From NCBI GenBank assembly GCA_012103035.1, contig JAAVLL010000002.1:310001-374000 (forward strand): 64,000 nt of DNA, read 5' to 3'. Below, piece by piece: positions 57,092 to 64,000 of the stretch (the first letter of the stretch is position 1; each line of letters begins with the position of its first letter). The notes beneath the pieces were generated by a model. The model saw only the letters and a program-made list of their open reading frames with translations, was not told the origin of the DNA and made no database searches. This stretch comes from Brucella oryzae (GTDB lineage: Bacteria; Pseudomonadota; Alphaproteobacteria; Rhizobiales; Rhizobiaceae). The translations under genes and the position numbers were made by a program.

Positions 57092-58572
57092 TCAGGAAGT
57101 GGATTGGACGACTGGCAGATAAGGAGAGCGAGAAAATGCCGAGCGTTCGTCCAGAATTGCTTCAAAATCCCCGAACACAACCTTGCCATGGTCGAGTTTG
57201 CCTCCGGTCGGCAGCCGAGAGAAGAGATGGAGTTCCATCGGTTCGTTAAGCGGTATGGGAAGCCCTATTTTGAGCTCGAACGGCCTTAGCGGTTCCGTCA
57301 GTTCGATCCAGTCCGTAGACGCCAGAGCTACTATCCCGCTTTCGACATCGTCAACGTTCTGGCCGGGATAGCTGAGCGCCATGCGAACAAGCAGTTTGGT
57401 CTGGCACAGAGCATCATCTATCCTCGCTGTGCAAGAAACAGCAGAAAAGCCCGGAAATGACGGCAACTCGATCCTGGCTGCTGACGCGGGATTTTGCTTC
57501 AATGGGCGCAGGAGCAGCCGCCCCCATCAAGATAACCGAAATATGGGTATGCCCAGCTTAGCGAACGTGTGGTTTGCGCTTTGCTGGTCAGGTGATCCGA
57601 AATCTTCATTATTGCATGTGACGCGGCAACAGCGGCGGGCGGGTTGTAATTTAGCCCCGGGTAGCCGCCCCAAATCCTCAGTCGAAGCATGTGCATGTCG
57701 AGATTTCCATGGGCCGCGCTGTGAAAGGCGAATTCAGGCATCAGCCCCGTGGATGTCGTAGAGAGTTGTGGGGACACGCCTTCACCTTCAGTCAGAACCA
57801 AAAGCTCAAGTGAGGAATCCATGCGAGACAGAACTTTTCCAGGCGAAGCGCAAGCCAGCCTGATACTATCTCGTCAAATGCGATCTTCCATCTGGCCAAT
57901 TCCATTTCGGAAGAAGGTACCCTCAATATGATGAGCAGATGGCCTTCTCCCGTTCCCGGCTTTTCGATCTGAAGGTCCAGACCAAGAAAGCCCCGCGCTC
58001 CTACGAATAGTGGTTGGGATAACGCTCCGGCGATGACGCCATTCGATGAGCACCCAGAAGGGGTTTCATAAACAAGTTGCGGAGGGTCCTTTCTGAGATT
58101 TCTTAAGAGTGTTTCCAGCTCTGGTGGAATCCTGACGTGATGCGCGAGCCCTTGTCTGATTGTGGCCAGATCCTCAATAAGCTTTTGGTTCAAATGTGTG
58201 AGCCGCATATTCTCCTGAAGGGCCTTGATGGCAACCGCTTCAACCAGTCGGTCCGGACCGTCTTTCAAGATTACCGGAAGATCGCCTGAACCCGACGCAT
58301 GTGCCCACCAGGTTTCCAGCTCCCTGTAGATATATCGCCTTCGGGGTTCCATATCGCCAGAACATTGCTTGGTGGCACTTCCAGTGGACGTCTCTGGTCG
58401 CCGATCTCACCAATCAGCAATGTCTCTCCACCATTGAACGCCGTCAGCTCGATCCACTCTACAGGAGCTCCGGATATGTGTTGTTCGCATCGGCTCCTTC
58501 GGATCTCAGGATCAGAATTTTGGGGCCTCCCGTGAAAAGGGATAGCAGCATATTTGCAGTAACTTCGATCAT
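57092..58572 (-). CDS. Unrecognised large protein paired with a glycosyltransferase
   Basis: ATG 58572 gives MIEVTANMLLSLFTGGPKIL. Reading across single-base breaks (near 58465, 58335, 57830 and 57530) it continues GAPVEWIELTAFNGGETLLIGE, ELETWWAHASGSGDLPVILKDG and LVEAVAIKALQENMRLTHLNQK (a likely coiled segment). HVRIPPELETLLRNLRKD, DMHMLRLRIWGGYPGLNYNP and a C-terminal part with PGQNVDDVESGIVALAS follow. About 490 residues, no signal or membrane helix. DUF6212 is a possibility from memory, not established. The start overlaps the glycosyltransferase stop (ATGA), so the two are made together. Confidence 0.65.
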
Positions 58573-60634
58573 GCGCGAACTTTGCCCGTTCGTTCTGGGT
58601 GGTCGATTATCGGCGTTGTCTTGGAGGGAAAGTAATCTTCCCACCGCTTGAGTTTGCCAGTGGGATAGCCAATGCCGTTGCACAATTGCCGAATTACCGG
58701 GGATGCAGGAAAATCGCATCATAAGCTTGCTCAAAAGCCGAACAACCAATTACCGAGTTGCTTGCTCCATCCTCATTATTGTCGATGATGGCAAAGGTTT
58801 TACACGCAGCTTACGCAAGGCGCCTGCGATGAGGTGTAGAACACTACTTCTAACGGATACGACCGTGGAGTAAGCCGCCAATGTAGCCAGCGCGATCTGC
58901 CTGTCGCGCCCGTCGAGATTTGGCAGCGCAGTGCCCATGTAGTTTTGCATGTTCCGTTGACTGGTTTCGTTGTCCAGCGAAGGCATCGGCAATGTCACGA
59001 TTTCTGCAAATTCGCTCAGGTCTGCCGACTTGGCAGTGAATATCGAACCGAAACAGATTAAATGCGGGATCAAACCATGCTGGGTTGACGACTTTGCCAG
59101 TTCAGACGCCCGAGCGATATCCTCGGCCTCCGGGTGATCGATAACAAATGCAATCGTTCGGTCGGCTTCATTGATTGGAAAGACCGACGGAATCCTGAAT
59201 AGTTCGGGATAAAATCTCTCGGCATCGCCGCTTGAGCCCGATATCGGTCGTAAGGGATCGAATGCCAGAAATCGCGCTTCTGTGTCCTGGCCACATCTTG
59301 CAGAGCTTCTAACAGAAGAGCGAGCGTGGCGGGCTGGACCAGTGGCACGTCAGATTGCGGGGCCTCCATCCCTATTTGTAGAGAAAAATCTCGCGCTGCA
59401 AACTGCTTGTTCATATGCCAATGATTGCCGAAGGCAAAACCGCCTTCTGGAAATTGCTGCGCAAGCAATGCACCTACTTCCACTGCCCAGATTTGCGCGG
59501 GCTGAGTAGGGGATGAACGAGAATTGCCTCCGTTTTCCGTATGTTTGTGATGGCAGAAGTCATCGCAAAATTCGGTGACATCGAAAGTTCAATGCCGCAA
59601 GACGAACTGCCCGCCTGCTGTAGCGCGCATTCCAAGTTCCAGAGAACACCGCTGAGCAGCTTCTGATCCTTTAGATGATCGTAGGCTGTTTGATGAATGA
59701 CGAACAGATGTCCCGGGCATTTCCCGTAATCTGGCTTTTCAGCTGCGCGAAGAAGTTGCGATAAATAGGCCTGCAATGGCGCCGGCCTCGAGGGCTTCGC
59801 AACAGCGCTTAGCGTATGAACCTGACCAGTGTCCGGATGGTAGACCGCATACCGCGTGCAATCTTCTATTTCCCGTTTAAGAACAGCTTGAACATTATAG
59901 AGCGGGGAGTGCTTCTTGCGAATATAATCAAGTATTTGCGTGAAATCTCGCTCGGCTTCTGTCAGCATGCTTTCGCCACGTCGCCGATAATGAAAGCCGG
60001 CATTCGGAACGTGCACACCATGGAAGCCGAGCGCCAAACCCTGAAGCCAGAAGTCCCAATCTTCAACGCCCTTTCGCATTGCCTCATCAAAACGAGCGCC
60101 TGCGTCCAGCATCCGGCGAGAAACCATGCTGCCAGCTTCGCAGAAGCTGCGAAACAAGTGTTCGAGAGCTGAGTATGAACCTGACATATCGCTGAAGCTG
60201 GAAAAACCGAACTTATCAACATCGGTATAAATCCAGCCCGTTTTCTCGTCGCTTGCTCTCAGAGTGATGACGAGCCGCTGCAGCAAAGATGGGTCTATGT
60301 GGTTATCGCAGTCGAGAAAGAATACTGCCTCCAGAGCTGGGAATGCTCCGAGTGCAAATTCGAGCCCGGTATTGCGCGCTGCACTCAGTCCATTATTGGC
60401 CTTGTGGAGATAAAAACCGAGCCGGGATAACAGCTCGCAAAATTCTGGCAGATTTCATGGGTTTCCGGTGAGGGGCAACCATCGTTGACAACGACAATTG
60501 CGAAGGGAATTCGCATTTTGCGCGATCGCTGTTTGTAAGGTCTCTGCGGTCAATGCTGGTTGGCCATAAGCCGGAATCAAAATGACTGCCCGGACATCCT
60601 GTACGTTCTGCAAGTATAACTTCCGATTCATCAT
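58569..60634 (-). CDS. Glycosyltransferase family 2 protein with large C-terminal region
   Basis: ATG 60634 gives MMNRKLYLQNVQDVRAVILIPAYGQPALTAETLQ. The GT-A core shows VVVNDGCPSPET, NNGLSAARNTGLEFAL and the metal motif FFLDCDNHIDPSLL, then GWIYTDVDKFG and GVEDWDFWLQGLALGF (the ED..W acceptor-base motif). After about residue 320 follows a second half with VEVGALLAQQFPEGGFAFG, AFVIDHPEAEDIARASE and RQIALATLAAYSTVVS, perhaps another transferase fold. Bases are missing near 60540, 60415, 59490, 59125, 58800 and 58690. About 689 residues. Likely acts on a surface polysaccharide. Confidence 0.8.
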
Positions 60635-61055
60635 AGTTTCACGCTGCCAAGTTCAGCGTAATCCCATATCTGTGTCGACATTGTGAGAGTTTCGGAGTTT
60701 CCAAGTAGCTTTATGTAACGCGCTGTCGCGAAGATTTAAGCTAGCGCCAGCTGCTGCCGACAAGTTTTTCAGTGATTAGTTTCGTAGCGGCACCTGGATA
60801 TCTGAGTTCCGTGCCGATGCAATTTCACAGCGGGATACAAAGGAGCAGGCATTGATCTCAGAGTAAGGCAACTATGATTCCATGAGAACGGCAATAGATC
60901 TTTTAGCTGATGTCAGAGACTGGACGTTTAACCCTAGCATGCGATCTCGGTGCTGTCAAAAATGACTCGATTACTAAATATGCTCAATAATTGGTATTAC
61001 GTTTCAAGTGTAAGCATTCGGTGAGTGCCGCATCTGGCCCTGATGGTGTGCAGGC
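60635..61055. other. Non-coding stretch upstream of the glycosyltransferase
   Basis: About 420 bp, AT-richer than the neighbours, with no convincing coding frame. It should hold the promoter of the minus-strand glycosyltransferase, but no clear -35/-10 pair stands out. Confidence 0.35.
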
Positions 61056-61485
61056 TCAGAGGTCTGACTGGAATGTCGTGACAGCTCTAGCAGCCTTGTC
61101 GCAACGCTCAGCAAGTCCTGGGTAAGAAAGCCCCATATGCTCGGTCGCGATCCTAATGAGATACTGCGTGATGGCATCAGCTGAGACGGTTTGGTTGACC
61201 TGCATGCTCATGACGGGATCGGCATAGGCATCATTCGGCTGGCTTTGCGATCTATGGTTGATTCTATGCCGCAACGGCTGGTGTTTGCGTCGGTGTCTAG
61301 TCCCGTGGCAGCAATTTCTCCAACCTGCTGATCGGCGTATCTGCAATGTTGGCGAGGACGTCGGCAAGCCTAGCCTGCAGATCATCGACGAATGGCAGGC
61401 TTTCCTTACAGCAACGTTCCAGGCGTTGATAGTCCGCAAGGACTGGCAATCGCCCATCATAGCAAGGCTGGTATATCTCTACCAA
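61056..61485 (-). CDS. Hypothetical small protein (frame broken)
   Basis: From a TTG at 61485 the frame reads VEIYQPCYDGRLPVLADYQR, LPFVDDLQARLADVLANIAD and ISRLEKLLPRD. After breaks near 61310-61240 another frame continues AYADPVMSMQVNQTVSADAI, TQYLIRIATEHMGLSYPGLAE and ends AARAVTTFQSDL. Together about 140 residues. Composition looks like a genuine protein, but I recognise no family, and the start is open upstream. Could also be a decayed gene. Confidence 0.4.
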
Positions 61486-61837
61486 TTTTGATTTTGCTCT
61501 GACGAGAAAACTTTGCTTCGCACTAACTAGATTCTAGCTGGCAATCTGGAAATTAAGCGGTTCGCGTTTGGTCGGCACCGGGCGCCACCTGTGTCTTTGG
61601 ATCAAAACAGATTCCCGGCCAATTAATCTGCCCAGCTTGCTGAATTTTCAGGGGACCCAAATTGTACAAGGTGACATGCCAGAAGGGAGGTTCGGAGGTC
61701 CAACAACCTCAACTTTTGTGCCGATGGCCAGAGGGCGATGGTGTTCTTGCGGTCCATTCGAATGACGAAGAAGTAATACTCTAAACTGGATAAGCCATTC
61801 TCAGGATTTATTGAAAGGTGTTGTTACTTATGAACAA
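61486..61837. other. Intergenic stretch after the binding-protein gene
   Basis: About 350 bp. A plus-strand frame at 61568-61765 reads protein-like in places but has no ribosome site and no family resemblance, so it is not called. Nothing else is seen. Confidence 0.35.
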
Positions 61838-62842
61838 TTAGTTGGAACCAAGTGTCCAAAAGCGGCTGCGTTTTAGTCCATCCAGATAAACCAGAAGCTC
61901 CGGCCCAAGCTCGACAGGTTGCAGTGATGCTACGTCCGAAGGGCTCGTTTCCGATACAAGACCAGTTTCCTGAAGAATCATCTGTCCATTGGAAGACAGG
62001 AGAAACATGATCGCCTGTTCGGAGATGGTTGCATGTTTGCTTCGCTCAGGAATGAGGGCGGTCCAGGGCAGGGCGACAACGTAATCCTGTGGCACAATCA
62101 CTGCAAAATCCGCAGTATCGTATTGCCATTTGCTTATGTCTGACAACGGCACGTTATAGGCAAGGTCGATATTGCCAGCCGACAATGCCTGTAACAGCTC
62201 TTCGCTTGTATCGAAGATACGCGCCTGTGACGCGCCAAAGGCGCGAATAATACGCCAAAACAGTGGAGAGCGGATCGAATCCTGAGCCGCCAAAGTGTAG
62301 CTGACATTATCAATGCCAATATTGACGATGCCGACACGCCGTTGAAAGCGGACGGCGTTCTGCTCTAGAAGCCGTGCAAGTTCAATGCGTGTCGTAGGCA
62401 ATTCACTGTCGAGCGCGCGGCGTTTGACAACACTTACCGCTGGATCGAAACCGATGCTGAACAATTCGCTGCGCCAATGAGCCTGTGGCGCCAGTCCGGC
62501 ATTGCGGACAATTCCGTTTCTTGGCTGTGCGCCGCCTTCATTGGCGATAAGCACAGCAAGATCTGGCGTGGAAAGGATAGCGAGATCGGCGGCGCTTGCC
62601 TCTTCAGCGCCCGCAAGAAGCCGCGAGGTCCATTCACCCGGCCTGATCTGCCGATATGTGATGTCGACGCCCGGCAACTGTCGGGCAAGTCCGGCCTGAA
62701 CGGGCGCTATGGTTTCGGGTGCAATGTCGCCGACAATCTGAAACTCGGGTTTTGACGTCGGATCATTTTGCGCATGCGTGTTATGCAAGGAAGGTACTGT
62801 CAACATCAGAACGGCGCAAACTTGCAGGATAATGCGTCTCAT
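61838..62842 (-). CDS. Periplasmic solute-binding protein linked to the sensor kinase
   Basis: ATG 62842 gives a signal peptide (MRRIILQVCAVLMLTVPSLHNTHA). The mature protein resembles iron-type ABC transporter binding proteins (COG1840 group): DLAILSTPDLAVLIANEGG, FSIGFDPAVSVVKR, DSIRSPLFWRIIRAFGA, AGNIDLAYNVPLSDIS and VALPWTALIPERSKHATISEQAI. 334 residues with an intact frame. It overlaps the histidine kinase stop (ATGA) and no permease or ATPase gene follows. It may therefore serve as a ligand sensor for the kinase rather than in transport, which is an inference. Confidence 0.8.
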   Translation of the reverse strand: MRRIILQVCAVLMLTVPSLHNTHAQNDPTSKPEFQIVGDIAPETIAPVQAGLARQLPGVDITYRQIRPGEWTSRLLAGAEEASAADLAILSTPDLAVLIANEGGAQPRNGIVRNAGLAPQAHWRSELFSIGFDPAVSVVKRRALDSELPTTRIELARLLEQNAVRFQRRVGIVNIGIDNVSYTLAAQDSIRSPLFWRIIRAFGASQARIFDTSEELLQALSAGNIDLAYNVPLSDISKWQYDTADFAVIVPQDYVVALPWTALIPERSKHATISEQAIMFLLSSNGQMILQETGLVSETSPSDVASLQPVELGPELLVYLDGLKRSRFWTLGSN

Positions 62843-64000
62843 ACATCTGGCCCCGGTGTTGTTGCGGGCAATGTCACCAAAACGCTTGTTCCGCCGCCTT
62901 GGCGGTCCCGCAATTCAATTTCACCGCCTAACGCCTCCACAACCATTTTCGCTATCGGCAATCCGAGGCCCGACCCCGGCTTTGATTGGTCTCCGCGGAC
63001 AAAACGCTCGAAGACGCGTTTTTCATTTCGTGCAAGTCCCACGCCTCTGTCATGCACGCCAAGCGTGATCGTAGCTCAATCTGGTTAAGACTGATAGTAA
63101 CAGGGCCGGGCGCATGAACGAGCGCGTTTTCGACGATGTTTCGAATCATTTCCCTGATACTGATGGTTTCGCCGCTCACATAGACCGGCTTGTCAGGCGC
63201 TTCAAAGCGGATTGTTCGTTGCAGATTCGAATAGCCGCCTTCAGCGCGCAATCTTCGCACGGCTTCTTGGGTAACCTGCCGCAGGTCCAGCGTTTCGGGC
63301 GTTCTCGACTGGATACTGTGCAGTGTGGTCGCCTCGGACAAAAGCTGATTTGCGAGCAGGCTTGCGCTTATGGAATTGGCATGGACACGGGCAAGGATTT
63401 CCTTTTGCCGGTCTGGATCAGTTTCTTCGAGCGACAGTTCCGTCAATGCGCGCAGGGCCGTGAGCGGCGTGCGCATCTGATGAGCTGCATCGGCGGTAAC
63501 CAGCTTCAATCCGGCAAGCACATTGTTCAGGCGTCCCATGAAATCATTGAGTGCCGCGACCAGTGCGGTGACCTCCTTGGGAATGGGACCAGCAACCGGG
63601 TTCAGGTCGGATGAGGAACGCTGGCGCAGATCAGACTCGACTGTTCGCAATGGTCTGAATGCAAATCGGATCGCGAGCCAGATAAGGACCAATGCAAGCA
63701 AAGCCACGCCAAGCGCAGGCAAGATTGTATTGAGGCTCAGCTGCAAGGTCAGCTGCCTTCGCGCTTCGCGTGTCTCCCCACCAGAACATCGACCCAGCCG
63801 CCGCCCTTTGCATCGCTGTGATAACGTGCGACAGCTGCAATCCGCACTTTTTCCCCGCGATAAACGCTGTCGTTCAGACGGACGCGATTATTGTTGCCGT
63901 GCGGAATTTCAAGTCCGAGAATGGGCGAACCGGTCAAGAGGCTACCATCAGGGGCCACCACGCGGTAGAAGATACGATTGAGGCGCGATGTGCCCAGGAT
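62839..64000 (-). CDS. TctE-like sensor histidine kinase, N terminus outside window
   Basis: The frame is open to the window end. A periplasmic sensor part (VVAPDGSLLTGSPILGLEIP) precedes a membrane helix (ILPALGVALLALVLIWLAIRFAF) and a HAMP-like linker. The H-box is ADAAHQMRTPLTALRALTELS, the N-box MIRNIVENALVHAPGPV, and the G-box GSGLGLPIAKMVVEALGGEIEL. The stop at 62839 overlaps the binding-protein start. Breaks near 63760 and 63070 are single-base errors. The response-regulator gene is expected upstream, beyond 64000. The 2CSK_N/TctE group responds to organic acids or metals. Confidence 0.88.

Noticed and set aside
61568-61765. 65-codon plus-strand frame in the gap before the binding-protein gene
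   Set aside because: It starts at a TTG without a ribosome site and matches no family I know.

Overview
The window looks like the chromosome of an alphaproteobacterium of the order Rhizobiales, most likely Brucella/Ochrobactrum (Brucellaceae). The reasons are the protein sequences of GroEL, catalase, GuaB, GuaA and IleS, a CIRCE-controlled groESL operon, the DUF4170 / DUF374 acyltransferase / waaA / lpxK block, and small Rhizobiales families such as DUF2093. Species cannot be decided from the sequence alone.

The strongest overall property is technical. Almost every long gene, including essential ones (groEL, ileS, guaA, guaB, waaA, lpxK, mutL, ribF), is broken into two to five reading frames. 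Where the correct protein can be read across the break, one base is nearly always missing, often from a short homopolymer. I treat these as sequence or assembly errors. Coordinates are given for the whole gene and the break points are noted.

Layout. 1-4.8 kb: end of an HxlR regulator, groESL (minus strand) with terminator, heat-shock promoter and CIRCE operator, then a TadG-like von Willebrand A protein. 5-13 kb: HAD hydrolase, ribF, MipA/OmpV outer-membrane protein, ileS, a lipoprotein, cytochrome b561, tadA. 13.4-19.6 kb: a pseudouridine synthase with a long basic tail, rsmD, two M16 peptidases and a patatin. 19.6-27.5 kb: a KefB-type antiporter, then a plus-strand run tldE - IMPase - DUF4170 - DUF374 acyltransferase - waaA - lpxK, which is a lipid A/Kdo block, and DUF2093. 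27.5-32 kb (minus): mutL, a Tat-exported P1 peptidase and a ClC channel. 32.2-41.7 kb: guaB, a TsdA-like dihaem cytochrome, divergent oxyR/katA, rsmB, a thioesterase, an MTA/SAH nucleosidase and guaA.

41.8-47.4 kb is accessory DNA. A P4-type integrase gene lies just downstream of guaA and is cut off by a stack of insertion sequences: a probable IS21-like end, an IS6-family element, and an IS1182-family element inserted inside the IS6 transposase gene with a 4-bp target duplication. Two small unknown genes, an AraC regulator and an IS5 remnant follow.

47.4-55.5 kb is a catabolic cluster: a divergent LysR regulator, a COG4091-type dehydrogenase with SAF domain, a cupin, a KdgT-family permease, an AldA-type aldehyde dehydrogenase, an FMN-dependent 2-hydroxyacid dehydrogenase and a hydroxypyruvate/2-oxo-tetronate isomerase-like protein. 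The enzymes fit uptake of an acidic sugar that is split to a small hydroxyaldehyde and oxidised to a 2-oxo acid, but the substrate is not evident. It is the best candidate for an uncharacterised pathway.

56-60.6 kb holds an SDR-type sugar epimerase converging on a family 2 glycosyltransferase that overlaps an unrecognised partner gene. 61-64 kb holds a small unknown gene, a periplasmic binding protein and a TctE-like sensor kinase running off the window end. No rRNA, tRNA or CRISPR was found.
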